From JBEKCB01 sp052139675 (GTDB lineage: Bacteria; Planctomycetota; Brocadiia; CAIUPP01), in NCBI GenBank assembly GCA_052139675.1, contig JBKQWE010000013.1, positions 27,782 to 91,781 of the forward strand: a stretch of DNA of 64,000 bases, written 5' to 3'. A model generated the notes under the pieces. That model saw only the letters and a list, made by a program, of their open reading frames with translations, had not been told where the DNA came from and ran no database searches. Below, one piece after another: positions 8,536 through 16,860 of the stretch. The stretch's first letter is position 1, and each line of letters begins with the position of its first letter. Position numbers and translations under genes: made by a program.

Positions 8536-9351
8536 TTACTTCAGCGCGACCACCGACGACGGCTGCAGCAGGCGCAGCGCCAGGCTCTCGGAAACCGTCA
8601 GCTCGTAGTCGCGCCCGGCGGGCCCGACGAACCCGGCCATCAAGTCCTGGCCGAGCACGATGGAGGAATATTGCGCGCCCCAGGCCAGCAGCACACCGCC
8701 GGCGCGGATGGCCGCCGCCTTGGAAACGCCTTCCGTCGCGATCAGGCGAAGGTGCTCGAGCTCCGTTCCGGCCCCCTGCGGATAGCGGCGCAGCAGCAGG
8801 TTGTACCGCTCCGGCGCCAGCGCCAGAGAGTACGGCCCATGGAAGCCGGCGGCATCGAGCTTGGTCACCGCCTCGATGATATCGGTCGCAGCCGTCCCGA
8901 CCTGCGCCCAGTCCTTGAGCTTGGCCTGGTGGACTCCCTTCGCCGTCAGGAGTCCGTCCGCGCCGAAATCCTTCGCCCCGTTGAAGAGCAGCGCGTCCTC
9001 CTGGAACGCCACGGAGATCGCCGCGCGGGCCGGTTCGCCCAGGTCGAGCAGCGCGCCGCGTTCCTCGAACGCCGCGATGTCGCGCGCGGCCAGCCGGAAC
9101 CCGCTGGCGATGCTGACCACCGGCGGCGGCACCGCGCCGGTCATGGTCGCGCTGTCGGGCGCCAGCGGCTCCACCGCCGGCGCGTCGCGGACCGGCAGCG
9201 ACTTGAGGCCGAGGCCGTACGGGCCTTCGACCGGCAGCACGCGCCGCGCGCCCAGTTGGCTCTTGGCCGCCCCGACGACGGCGGCGTCAATCGCCGCCCA
9301 AACCTTGTCGCTGAACGGCGCATCGCCGCGATTGAGAAGTTCTGTGGCCAT
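8536..9351 (-). CDS. Family 1 encapsulin shell protein
   Basis: HK97-fold shell protein of 271 residues that self-assembles into a nanocompartment. Family 1 features are the N-terminal LLNRGDAPFSDKVWAAIDAA, the conserved RRVLPVEGPYGLG near residue 36-49, FEERGALLDLG, GFHGPYSLALAPERYNLLLR in the P-domain region and the C-terminal DYELTVSESLALRLLQP. It lies 65 bases downstream of the ferritin-like cargo gene and is almost certainly cotranscribed with it. No flavin-binding or extra domain is visible. Confidence 0.95.
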   Translation of the reverse strand: MATELLNRGDAPFSDKVWAAIDAAVVGAAKSQLGARRVLPVEGPYGLGLKSLPVRDAPAVEPLAPDSATMTGAVPPPVVSIASGFRLAARDIAAFEERGALLDLGEPARAAISVAFQEDALLFNGAKDFGADGLLTAKGVHQAKLKDWAQVGTAATDIIEAVTKLDAAGFHGPYSLALAPERYNLLLRRYPQGAGTELEHLRLIATEGVSKAAAIRAGGVLLAWGAQYSSIVLGQDLMAGFVGPAGRDYELTVSESLALRLLQPSSVVALK

Positions 9352-9416
9352 GGTTCGTCTCCTCTAAAAATGAACTCGCTGACGACCGCTCTCGACGTTC
9401 GCGCCGCGACGGCGCC

Positions 9417-9770
9417 TCACGACTTCAGGCTCCCGACCGAGGGCGGCGCGCTCTCGGCTGCGGGCTGGGCCTTGACCTTCGAGACCAGATCATTCACCTC
9501 GGCCGCGCCCTGGGCGAGATAGTTCGCCTCGTCCGGGAGCAGGATATTGAGCAGCCGCTGGAACTCGCCCTTGTGGACGCGTTCCTCGTCGGCGATCTCG
9601 TTGAGCAGCGCCTTCGCCAGCGGGTCGTCCGTCGCGTCGGCCACCGCCTGGTATTGATGCACCGCTTCCTCCTCCGCCGAGAGCGCCATACGGACCGCGC
9701 GGGTGAGTTCGCGCGGCGTCAGCTTGCGCCCCGGCGCTACGCCGGTGAACGGATTGACGAATTCAGGCAT
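9417..9770 (-). CDS. Encapsulated ferritin-like protein (EncFtn) with cargo-loading peptide
   Basis: Cargo of the encapsulin shell: a two-helix half-ferritin that forms a ferroxidase site at subunit interfaces and passes iron into the shell. The 117-residue protein has the metal ligands in ALSAEEEAVHQYQ and in EIADEERVHKGEF, as in the EncFtn family. After a Pro/Ala-rich linker it ends in SVGSLKS, matching the C-terminal loading signal of family 1 cargo. It is first in the operon, so cargo is translated before shell. The variant ending should be read as a close match to the usual signal, not an exact one. Confidence 0.93.
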   Translation of the reverse strand: MPEFVNPFTGVAPGRKLTPRELTRAVRMALSAEEEAVHQYQAVADATDDPLAKALLNEIADEERVHKGEFQRLLNILLPDEANYLAQGAAEVNDLVSKVKAQPAAESAPPSVGSLKS

Positions 9771-9949
9771 TGCACACCTCCCTCACTGAAGATATCCCGC
9801 GTCTGCGCGTCCGTTGATCATCGTTGCGGGGGAACTGGGGGCAATTATTCAGAAAGTCTCCATCGCGTTCAGCGCCGTTTCCGGCGCCGCGCCGATTGCC
9901 CAAGTCGCCCCGCCGAAATGCCCGACAGGCGTTCACTGCCCACTATTCC

Positions 9950-9979
9950 AATATAGAGAGGGATGGCGGCGGAAGTCAA
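9950..9979 (-). promoter_or_regulatory. Predicted sigma-70 promoter of the EncFtn-encapsulin operon
   Basis: On the minus strand TTGACT (9979-9974) is separated by 18 bases from TATATT (9955-9950). The predicted transcript start near 9943 leaves a leader of about 170 bases before the cargo gene. I could not identify a Fur or OxyR site with confidence. Confidence 0.55.
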
Positions 9980-10024
9980 GGGCTGAAACGGCGAAACTGG
10001 ATGAGATTCCGGGAAGGGCACCCA

Positions 10025-10951
10025 TCACTCGAAGAGCGCGTCCACGAACCGGTCCGGGTCGAACGGCTCGATGTCGTCGGCTTTCTCGCCGAGGCCGACG
10101 AACTTGACGGGCAGGTCAATCTGGTCGCGCATGCCGACGACGATGCCGCCCTTGGCGGTGCCGTCGAGCTTCGCGAGGAAGATGCCGGTCAGCTTGATGG
10201 ATTCGTGGAAGAGCTTCGCCTGCTGAACGGCATTCTGGCCGGTGGTGGCGTCGAGGACGAGCAACACTTCGTGCGGCGCGCCGGGCAGGCGGCGGCGGAT
10301 CACCGTCTCGATCTTGGCCAGCTCGCGCATCAGGTGGTCCTTGGTATGCAGGCGGCCGGCGGTATCCACGATCAGTAAATCTATCTTCCGCGCGACGGCC
10401 GCCTCGATCGCGTCGAAGGCCACCGCGGCCGGGTCGCCGCCGTGCTGGTGCTTGACCAGGTCCACGCCGACGCGCTGGCTCCAGATCTCGAGTTGCTCGA
10501 CCGCGGCGGCGCGATAGGTGTCGCCGGCGGCGATCAGCACGCGCTTCTTCCGCCCGGTGTAGAAACGGGCGAGCTTCGCGATGGAGGTGGTCTTGCCCAC
10601 GCCATTGACGCCGGCGACCAGCCAGACCGTCGGCCCGGATTCGCTCCAGTGGAGCGAGGTGTCCCAGCCGCGCAGCGAGGACTTGATGTCCTCTTTCAGG
10701 AACTCGATCGCGTCCTCCGGCTTCTTGAACTTGCCGGCGCGGAAGGCTTCCTGGACGTCGCGCGCCATGCGTTCGGCGGAGCGCGGGCCGACATCGCCGG
10801 CGATCAGCGCGTCGGACAATTCGTCCATCGCCGCGGCGTCGAGTTTGCGGCCGAGGGTGAGGACGGAGCGGACGCTCGACGAGAACTTGGCGCGCGTCTT
10901 GGCCAGGCCCGCTTTCAGCCGCCCGAAGAACGAGGTCTTGCCTTCACCCAT
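10025..10951 (-). CDS. ftsY: Signal recognition particle receptor FtsY
   Basis: SRP receptor GTPase that delivers ribosome-nascent chains to SecYEG at the inner membrane. The NG domain is complete: P-loop GVNGVGKTTSIAKLA, GDTYRAAAVEQL, the G3 motif DTAGRLHTKDHLM and LAKLDGTAKGG. The N-terminal acidic A domain is absent, giving a short form of 308 residues starting MGEGKTSFFGRLKAGLAKT. That start at 10951 overlaps the end of the PHP gene by eight bases. An upstream ATG at 11008 would add a basic stretch that overlaps PHP codons and is less likely. Confidence 0.96.
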   Translation of the reverse strand: MGEGKTSFFGRLKAGLAKTRAKFSSSVRSVLTLGRKLDAAAMDELSDALIAGDVGPRSAERMARDVQEAFRAGKFKKPEDAIEFLKEDIKSSLRGWDTSLHWSESGPTVWLVAGVNGVGKTTSIAKLARFYTGRKKRVLIAAGDTYRAAAVEQLEIWSQRVGVDLVKHQHGGDPAAVAFDAIEAAVARKIDLLIVDTAGRLHTKDHLMRELAKIETVIRRRLPGAPHEVLLVLDATTGQNAVQQAKLFHESIKLTGIFLAKLDGTAKGGIVVGMRDQIDLPVKFVGLGEKADDIEPFDPDRFVDALFE

Positions 10952-11807
10952 GCCGCGGCTCCCGGTAAGTTGCGGCGCGCGCGCGGAGCGCCTCGACCTG
11001 GTCCTCATCGAGCCGCACTTTGCCGATGAGAATGCGGCCGTTGCGGTCTCCGTGGCAATCCGAACCGGCGCCGGCGAGCAGGCCGTGCTGTGCGGCGAGC
11101 TTGAGGTAATGGAGTTCCTGCGAGGCGGAGTGGTCCGGGCAATAGACCTCGAGCGCGTCCAGGCCGGCCTCGGCGAGCGCGGGGATTTCGCCGTCGCGCA
11201 GGGTCTTGCCGGGATGCGCCATGATCGCCAGTCCGCCGGCGCAATGGATCAGCGCAATGACCTCGGCGGCGGGCACGCCTGACCGCGGCACGAAGGCCGG
11301 CATGCCGGGCCTCAGCCAGCGCTTGAACGCCGTGCGGACGGACCGCACGCGGCCCGCCTGGACCAGCGCGCGCGCCAGGTGCAGGCGCGTCACGTTGCCC
11401 GGCGCGGCGAGCTTGAGGACTTCGTCGGTCCGCAGGGTCACGCCGATGCGGTTGAGCTTCTCGATCATCTCCATCACGCGCTGCCTGCGCTGCGCGCGGT
11501 TCCGCTCGAGACCATCGCGGAGCGCGGGAGATTCCACGTCGAGGAAGAGGCCGACGAGATGGATTTCCTCATCGCCCTCATCGAAGACCGGCACGCCGAA
11601 CTCGGCGCCGGCGATCACGGTGAGGCCGTCGTCGCGGGCCGCGCGGCGGGTCGGCTCGACGCCGTCCACCGAATCGTGATCCGTCAGGGCGATCGCGCGC
11701 AGGTCGTGCTCGCGCGCGGCGGCGACGAGCGTCTCGGGTGTGTAAATGCCGTCGCTGTACACGGTGTGGAGGTGCAGGTCGGCGCCGTGAGGCTTCCGGA
11801 CAATCAT
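10944..11807 (-). CDS. PHP-domain phosphoesterase (RNase AM / YciV-like)
   Basis: Metal-dependent phosphoesterase of 287 residues. PHP motifs are in order: DLHLHTVYSDG, ALTDHDSVDG, GAEFGV, MAHPGKTL and GSDCHGDRN. This arrangement matches the YciV/RNase AM group, which acts as a 5'-3' exonuclease on short RNA and on ribosomal RNA 5' ends, so an RNA role next to nusB is plausible but inferred. It overlaps nusB by four bases and ftsY by eight, implying translational coupling across ribH-nusB-PHP-ftsY. Confidence 0.88.
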   Translation of the reverse strand: MIVRKPHGADLHLHTVYSDGIYTPETLVAAAREHDLRAIALTDHDSVDGVEPTRRAARDDGLTVIAGAEFGVPVFDEGDEEIHLVGLFLDVESPALRDGLERNRAQRRQRVMEMIEKLNRIGVTLRTDEVLKLAAPGNVTRLHLARALVQAGRVRSVRTAFKRWLRPGMPAFVPRSGVPAAEVIALIHCAGGLAIMAHPGKTLRDGEIPALAEAGLDALEVYCPDHSASQELHYLKLAAQHGLLAGAGSDCHGDRNGRILIGKVRLDEDQVEALRARAATYREPRHG

Positions 11808-12235
11808 TTCTTCTTCCCCTCGGCCGCGCCGGGGCGGGCGCGCGCCATGACGCGGTCGAGGATGCCGTTGACGAAGGCGCCGGACTCGGCGGTGCTGAAT
11901 TTCTGGGCGATGCGGATCGCCTCGTCAATGGCCACCTTGGGCGGGACGTCCGGCCGGTGCAGAAGCTCGTACGCGCCGAGGCGCAGGATCGCGCGGTCCA
12001 CCGCCGCCATGCGCCCGAGGTCGTAATGCTCGGCCGAAGCGCCGAGGCTTGCATCAATCTCCTCGCTGTGTTCCGCGCAGCCGTGGAACAGCTCCTCCGC
12101 CAGGGCGATCACCTCGGCGTCCTCGGAGGAACCTCGGAGGAAGTCCGGCAACTCCTTGAGAAAGTGGGCGCCGCGGACGTCCCACTGATAGAGCGCCTGG
12201 ACAGCCAGAATTCTTCCTGCAGTCCTTTTTCGCAT
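11804..12235 (-). CDS. nusB: Transcription antitermination protein NusB
   Basis: All-helical RNA-binding factor that with NusE binds boxA in rRNA leaders. The 143-residue protein shows RKRTAGRILAVQALYQWDV at the N-terminus, MAAVDRAILRLGAYELL, VPPKVAIDEAIRIAQKFS and the C-terminal FVNGILDRVM, all diagnostic. A lysine-rich tail follows. The pairing with ribH just upstream is a common bacterial arrangement. The 77-base gap to ribH contains a degenerate run of GACGATAG/GACGATGG-like units resembling the hairpin at 5022-5103. Confidence 0.95.
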   Translation of the reverse strand: MRKRTAGRILAVQALYQWDVRGAHFLKELPDFLRGSSEDAEVIALAEELFHGCAEHSEEIDASLGASAEHYDLGRMAAVDRAILRLGAYELLHRPDVPPKVAIDEAIRIAQKFSTAESGAFVNGILDRVMARARPGAAEGKKK

Positions 12236-12312
12236 GGTTATGGCTCAAAAAGACGGACGAATGACGACAGACGATAGACGATGGTTTTTACCGCGTGGCC
12301 GCGCGGAGGCCT

Positions 12313-12798
12313 TTACTTCTTCGCCGGGGCTTTGGGCAGCTTTCCGAAGAGGTTGGCCATTTCGATGGCGGAGGCGGCCGCATCGGCGCCCTTGTTGCCG
12401 GCCTTGGTGCCGGCGCGCTCGACGGCCTGCTCGATCGTGTCGGCGGTGATGACGCCGAAGATCGTCGGAACGCCGGAGGCCATGGCGACCTGCGCCACGC
12501 CTTTGGAGACCTCGGCGGCGATGTAATCGAAGTGCGGCGTCTGGCCGCGGATCACCGCGCCCAGGCAGACGACCGCGTCGTACCGGTGCGTCTGGGCAAT
12601 GCGCAGGGCGGTGACCGGGACCTCGAACGAGCCCGGCACCCAGACGACGTCAACGTCCTTAACCGCCACGCCGTGCCGCTCGAAGCAATCCTGCGCGCCG
12701 GAGAGCAGCCGCGAGGTGATGAATTCGTTGAAACGGCTGATGACGATCGCGAATTTTTTCCCCTGGCCGAGGAGTTCGCCCTGGATCACATTGCCCAT
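12313..12798 (-). CDS. ribH: 6,7-dimethyl-8-ribityllumazine synthase RibH
   Basis: Penultimate enzyme of riboflavin synthesis, forming icosahedral or pentameric assemblies in the cytoplasm. Motifs are VISRFNEFI, VPGSFEVPVTAL, CLGAVIRGQTPHFDYI with the catalytic His, and PTIFGVITADTIEQAVERAG. The length of 161 residues is normal, with a short lysine-ending tail. No other rib gene is in the window, and no FMN riboswitch fold could be recognised in the 130 bases upstream. Confidence 0.96.
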   Translation of the reverse strand: MGNVIQGELLGQGKKFAIVISRFNEFITSRLLSGAQDCFERHGVAVKDVDVVWVPGSFEVPVTALRIAQTHRYDAVVCLGAVIRGQTPHFDYIAAEVSKGVAQVAMASGVPTIFGVITADTIEQAVERAGTKAGNKGADAAASAIEMANLFGKLPKAPAKK

Positions 12799-12928
12799 GG
12801 TTCATGCCTTCTTGAAGGGCTCGGATGGTTTCTCAATGATCCGCAATTATATCAACCGTTCGGCGGGGCTGTCAAAGAGGCGACGGCGTTTGTGTTCTTC
12901 GCGGTGAAGCGCCGCTTATGCCGCCGTT

Positions 12929-13807
12929 TTAATCCAGCTTCAGCAGCCGCGCGGCGTTTCCGCCCATGATCTTCTCGTGCGCGGCGCGGGAGATCTTGCC
13001 GGCGGCGCCGGCGTCGCGCATGAATTCCACCAGCGGCGTCTTGTCGCTCGGCCTGCAGATGTCGAGGCCGAAGCAGAGGCGGTCCTGGAATTCCTCCAGG
13101 AACCGGTATCCCCATTCCGGATCGCGGCTGACGGCGTTGAAGCCGCTGCCGGCGGAGAGATCGCCCCAGAGGTTCGGATGCTCGCGCAGCAGCCGCGGCA
13201 CGGCGCCGCCGGGCAGGACTTTCCCCGGCGGATAGCCGCTGCGCTCCGGCTCGCTCACCGGGCCGACTTCGGACCAGAACGCCTGGGAGTGGCCGACGAG
13301 CTGGAGCTTCGGGAATTTCTTCAGCGCGCGTTCGAGGCCGCCCAGGCCCGGTTCGCTGATCAGCCCGTACGTGCGGAACTCCCGCGTTGCCACATGGAAG
13401 AGCACCGGGAAACTGATGCGCTCGCACGCCGACAGGAGTTGATGCACGCGCGGATCGTCCCACCAGAGGTTCGCCACCAGCTCGCCCAGCCCGCGCGCGC
13501 CGCAGCTTTGGTAATATTCGAGGATGGGCGTGAAGTCGGTCTCCGGGCTGTTGTACTGGAGCCGCGGGTCCACGCTGCAGAACTTGATGAACCGGCCGGG
13601 GAACTGGTCGCACGCCTCGAACACCTCCTCATTGGACTGCTGGAAATGGAGCGCCTCCGGCGAAGCCAGCGGCAGCGCGACCATGCGGTCAATGCCGCAG
13701 CGGTCCTGGATCTGCACCAGCTCGGCCGCCGTCGCGGCCGTCTCGCCCCGGCTGTCCAGTAAACCGCGGCGCAGGACGACGTGTGTGTGGATGTCGGTCA
13801 CTTTCAC
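12929..13807 (-). CDS. Amidohydrolase-family (amidohydro-rel, TIM-barrel) protein
   Basis: Metal-dependent hydrolase or decarboxylase of the amidohydrolase-2 family, 292 residues. It begins with the metal motif DIHTHVV. FHVATREFRTYG, QLVGHSQAFW, NLWGDLSAG and the C-terminal FGLDICRP and MGGNAARLLKLD follow the family pattern. The substrate is not predictable from sequence. Such proteins are numerous in planctomycete and Lentisphaera genomes. It sits alone between ribH and a TauE-like permease. Confidence 0.82.
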   Translation of the reverse strand: MKVTDIHTHVVLRRGLLDSRGETAATAAELVQIQDRCGIDRMVALPLASPEALHFQQSNEEVFEACDQFPGRFIKFCSVDPRLQYNSPETDFTPILEYYQSCGARGLGELVANLWWDDPRVHQLLSACERISFPVLFHVATREFRTYGLISEPGLGGLERALKKFPKLQLVGHSQAFWSEVGPVSEPERSGYPPGKVLPGGAVPRLLREHPNLWGDLSAGSGFNAVSRDPEWGYRFLEEFQDRLCFGLDICRPSDKTPLVEFMRDAGAAGKISRAAHEKIMGGNAARLLKLD

Positions 13808-13868
13808 GCGCAGGCTCCTTTCAATCCGAGAGCACCATCACACGCAAGTCCCATGCGCCGCTACGGTC

Positions 13869-14621
13869 TCAGCCGCGCGGCGTGAGCAGCAGCTTGAACG
13901 CGGCCAGCGCGGCGAGGAGCAGCACGGCGCGGTTGAACCATTTCTGCGGGATCAGGCGGAAGGTCAAAAGCCCGATCACCGCGCCGATGAGAATGACGGG
14001 CGCGGTCTCGAGGTCGAACATGAGCGACCGCGCCGTGATGAGGCCGAGCCCGGCGCTGAACGGCACTTTTGCGAGGTTGCCGATCAGGTAGTACCACGCG
14101 CCGGTGCCCATGAATTCGCGCTTCTCCAGGCCCATGCTCAGCAGGTACACCGTCGCGATCGGCCCGCCGAGGTTGCCGACCATCGTCGTGAATCCCGCGA
14201 TCGTGCCCATGAGCGCGGAGAACCACCAGACATGCGGCAGGCGCTCCTCGAGCCACTCGCCGCCGCGCTCACGCACGAGCTGGAAGGCGATCAGCAGCAG
14301 GATCAGCCAGCCCATCACATGCCCGAGCGCGTCGCTGGACGTGTATTTCAGCGTAATCGTCCCCAGCACCAGCCCGGGCAGGACCCAGGGAAGGATTCTC
14401 GCCAGGATGCGCCACTGCGCGTGCTGCCGGTACCAGGCCACTGCGAAGAGGTCGCCGAAGATGAGCATCGGCAGCAGCGCGCCGGTGGAGGCTTTGGCCG
14501 GGAAGACGCCCGCCATGAGCGGCACGATCAGCACACCGAGCCCGACCATACCGGTCTTCGAGAAGCCGGTCAGGAAGGCGGCGGCCGCGCCCTGAATGAT
14601 CTGGCTGACGGTCAGTTCCAT
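13869..14621 (-). CDS. TauE/SafE-family permease
   Basis: Inner-membrane protein of 250 residues with about eight hydrophobic segments. The family signatures are GFSKTGMVGLGVLIVPLMAG near the N-terminus and FTTMVGNLGGPIATVYLLSM in the second half, the two repeated glycine-rich motifs of TauE/SafE permeases. Members export sulfite, sulfoacetate or other organosulfur anions, but the substrate here is unknown. It is 61 bases downstream of the amidohydrolase start and may be an independent unit. Confidence 0.88.
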   Translation of the reverse strand: MELTVSQIIQGAAAAFLTGFSKTGMVGLGVLIVPLMAGVFPAKASTGALLPMLIFGDLFAVAWYRQHAQWRILARILPWVLPGLVLGTITLKYTSSDALGHVMGWLILLLIAFQLVRERGGEWLEERLPHVWWFSALMGTIAGFTTMVGNLGGPIATVYLLSMGLEKREFMGTGAWYYLIGNLAKVPFSAGLGLITARSLMFDLETAPVILIGAVIGLLTFRLIPQKWFNRAVLLLAALAAFKLLLTPRG

Positions 14622-14659
14622 GCCGCATATCTATGACAGAACCGGCCGTTGGGGTCAAA

Positions 14660-15127
14660 TTACGGGGTGGGCGACTTCGGCGCCGGGGATTCCGGCAGGT
14701 TCAGCAGCCACCGCTCGCGGAGACGACGGGTCAGAGTCCGCCATTTTGCCTGCTGTTCGGGCGTGAGGATTTTCGCGACCTCCTCGTTCGTTTTCTTCAG
14801 GCGGTCGAGGATGCGCGGACGGACCTCGGTGCGGATGCCGGCGAACTCCGCGTTCTGCTCGGTGAGGATGTCCCGGACCTGCTCGAACTGCTGATCGGTC
14901 AGATTGAGGCGGCTCTTCAGCCAGCGCGCGCCGCGCTCGGGATGGCCCTCCGGGTGCAGGATCGCGTGGCGGACGATACGGACGGCGGCGACGGCGGTGG
15001 CGCCCGCGCCGCAGACGATGCCGCACAGGAATACGGCGACGAGCAGCAGCGCGACCAGCCACTGGCGCTTGCGGCGCGGCGGCGGCACCGCGGATGCGGG
15101 CGGTTGAACGGTTTCTGATTCGCTCAT
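14660..15127 (-). CDS. Membrane-anchored Spy/CpxP-like periplasmic protein
   Basis: Protein of about 155 residues with a proline-rich cytoplasmic start, one membrane segment (WLVALLLVAVFLCGIVCGAG) and a helical periplasmic domain. That domain carries two LT-x-x-Q type motifs, LNLTDQQFEQVRDIL and ILTPEQQAKWRTL, the mark of the Spy/CpxP/heavy-metal-sensor group. The start at 15127 overlaps the stop of the preceding small gene as ATGA, so it is translationally coupled. As last gene of the sigma operon it may be the periplasmic sensor arm. Confidence 0.78.
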   Translation of the reverse strand: MSESETVQPPASAVPPPRRKRQWLVALLLVAVFLCGIVCGAGATAVAAVRIVRHAILHPEGHPERGARWLKSRLNLTDQQFEQVRDILTEQNAEFAGIRTEVRPRILDRLKKTNEEVAKILTPEQQAKWRTLTRRLRERWLLNLPESPAPKSPTP

Positions 15128-15393
15128 AGCGCTCCCCAGTTCGAAAGTTCCGAAAGCCAGCTCGTCCAAGGCGCGGCCAGTTCAACCCATGCGGCGTATC
15201 CGACGACGGCGGCGAGGACGGCCGCGCAGCCGGCGACGGCGGAGGCCGCCCATATCCAGGCGCCCGGCCCGGCCGGCGACTCGGCGTCCAAGTGCCGGAG
15301 TCGCGCCAGCACGGCCGGCGCCGCGTCCGGTTCCGGAGATCGTTCTTCCCGGGCGCGGACCGCCCAGCGCTCGAATCGTTTCAGTTCATCCAT
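15124..15393 (-). CDS. Small single-pass membrane protein, probable anti-sigma factor
   Basis: An 89-residue protein with a charged cytoplasmic N-terminus (MDELKRFERWAVRAREE), one transmembrane segment at about residues 46-68 (WIWAASAVAGCAAVLAAVVG) and a short outer tail. It lies 12 bases after the ECF sigma gene and overlaps the next gene by four bases. No zinc-binding anti-sigma motif (H-x3-C-x2-C) is present. The anti-sigma assignment therefore rests on position and topology only. Confidence 0.6.
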   Translation of the reverse strand: MDELKRFERWAVRAREERSPEPDAAPAVLARLRHLDAESPAGPGAWIWAASAVAGCAAVLAAVVGYAAWVELAAPWTSWLSELSNWGAL

Positions 15394-15405
15394 GTCGGGC
15401 CTCCT

Positions 15406-16137
15406 TCATCCTTCCCACAGATCTCTGCGCGCGAGCAGCGCCTTCTTCAGCCGGGCCCGCGCGCGCCACAACTGGACTTTCACCATCGCGACGCTCCATC
15501 CGCTGAGTTCGGCGATCTCCGCGACGGAGCGTTCCTCGAGGTACATCAGCGTCAGGACCAGTCGGTCGCGCGGCGGCAGTCCGGCCAGGACCAGGTGCAC
15601 CAGTTCGCCGGCCTCCCGCGCGCCATGGCCGGCGGGGTCGTCGGCCGGCAGCCGCGCCGCCTGTTCGTCGAGGGACTGCTCCAGGCGCGCGCGCTTCGAC
15701 CGGCGCCAGTACGCATAGCCGGCGCGGACCGCGATTTTCCGCAACCAGTGCAGGAACGGCGCGGCGCCGCGATAGCTCCGCAGACTGGTGTACGCATTCA
15801 CGAAAACGTCCTGCACGAGTTCCGCGTGCCGGTCCGGATCGCGCGTGAAGCGCCACATCTGCTGCGCGATCGGCCCGCGGTATCGTTCGATCAGGCGCGC
15901 ATACGCATCGCCGTCACCCGACCGCGCCCGCTCGACTTCCTCCACGTCCGGGAATTGCAGGACGGCGGCGGACGGGAGCTTCGTCGGTTCGGTTTCCCGC
16001 GCTCTCAATGTCCGCGCCTCCCGGTACCGCGCCGTGCGATCCTGTGCGCCAACCGTCCGATAGTATAGGCGGAAAGCCGCCCTGGGGGAACAGCTTTCAA
16101 CCCGCGGCTCCGGTGCGCAGGATGCGGCGGCCATCAT
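15406..16137 (-). CDS. ECF-type RNA polymerase sigma factor
   Basis: Extracytoplasmic-function sigma factor. Region 2 is seen in DAYARLIERYRGPIAQQMWR and ELVQDVFVNAYTSLRSYRG with LHWLRKIAVRAGYAYWRR. Region 4 has LPPRDRLVLTLMYLEERSVA and the recognition helix GWSVAMVKVQLWRARARLKK. The tandem ATGATG at 16137-16132 overlaps the stop of the upstream Spy-like gene, giving a 243-residue protein. The N-terminal 60 residues are poorly conserved, so a start further inside is possible. Target promoters are unknown; autoregulation is likely for this class. Confidence 0.88.
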   Translation of the reverse strand: MMAAASCAPEPRVESCSPRAAFRLYYRTVGAQDRTARYREARTLRARETEPTKLPSAAVLQFPDVEEVERARSGDGDAYARLIERYRGPIAQQMWRFTRDPDRHAELVQDVFVNAYTSLRSYRGAAPFLHWLRKIAVRAGYAYWRRSKRARLEQSLDEQAARLPADDPAGHGAREAGELVHLVLAGLPPRDRLVLTLMYLEERSVAEIAELSGWSVAMVKVQLWRARARLKKALLARRDLWEG

Positions 16138-16637
16138 GGGTTCGCCAGGCCGTTGAGCGCGTCGGTGACCGACCGGCTGACCCGGTCGAGCGCCTGGTCC
16201 ACCTGGCTGCACTGGTCCGGCGTGAGGACGGCGCGGATTTCCAGCCGGATCTTCGCGCGCAGAATGGAGGCCTCGCCGATGGCGTCGCCCATCTCCCGGC
16301 CCGCCGTGCGGATGGCCGCCTCGTTGACGGCGCCGGCGCGGACCGCATTCAGTAGCGCCTCATGCTTTGCGTGAAGCGCTTGCAGCGCGCCGACGATTTC
16401 CGCTTTGTGCGACTTGAGGATCGCGCCGATCTGCGCCTTCTGGTCCGGCGCCAGGTTCAGCCCCTTGAACGCCTCACTGAGCTGGCGGAAGTTGTCGAAG
16501 AACAGCCGGCGCAGCGGATGTTGCGCCGGCGCCGCCTGGTCCGCCGGCGCGGGCGGCGTCTGGTCGGCGGCCCACGCGGCGCTCCCCGCGAACATCACCG
16601 CCGCGATTGCGCAACCGACTACGGACTTCCTGTTCAT
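16134..16637 (-). CDS. Secreted Spy/CpxP-like protein
   Basis: A 167-residue periplasmic protein with a clear signal peptide ending AAWAADQTPP (cleavage near residue 24). It is helical and has two motifs of the LT-x-x-Q kind, LNLAPDQKAQIGAIL and VLTPDQCSQVDQAL. Spy and CpxP relatives are chaperones or stress sensors of the envelope. It is the first gene of a four-gene operon and overlaps the sigma gene by four bases, so its level should follow the operon's own activation. Confidence 0.78.
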   Translation of the reverse strand: MNRKSVVGCAIAAVMFAGSAAWAADQTPPAPADQAAPAQHPLRRLFFDNFRQLSEAFKGLNLAPDQKAQIGAILKSHKAEIVGALQALHAKHEALLNAVRAGAVNEAAIRTAGREMGDAIGEASILRAKIRLEIRAVLTPDQCSQVDQALDRVSRSVTDALNGLANP

Positions 16638-16762
16638 CGCCGCGCCCTCCGCAAAGTTGGTTTCTCAAGCCCGGCAGGCCGATGCGCCGGCCTCGCCGCC
16701 ACTTTGATAGTGGTCCGGCGCAGCAGGGCGGTTACACGGCGGATGCCGCGAGTAAAAAGTTC

Positions 16763-16792
16763 TTGACGGGGGCGTCCTTTCTCGCCAGAATA
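16763..16792 (+). promoter_or_regulatory. Candidate promoter of the NRPS-like operon
   Basis: TTGACG (16763-16768) is 18 bases from AGAATA (16787-16792), about 70 bases before the first gene. The same pair at the same spacing occurs before the gene at 52377, which supports it slightly. The -10 match is weak. Confidence 0.4.
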
Positions 16793-16860
16793 AGATGTTT
16801 GACGGCCGACCATCGTGCGATGGGGCGAGAGTTAACAGGACGCGCGAATCAGGAGTCGGT

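Noticed and set aside
12799..12928. FMN riboswitch before ribH
   Set aside because: No conserved FMN-aptamer blocks (such as AGGG or GGTGAAATTC-like parts) were found in the leader.
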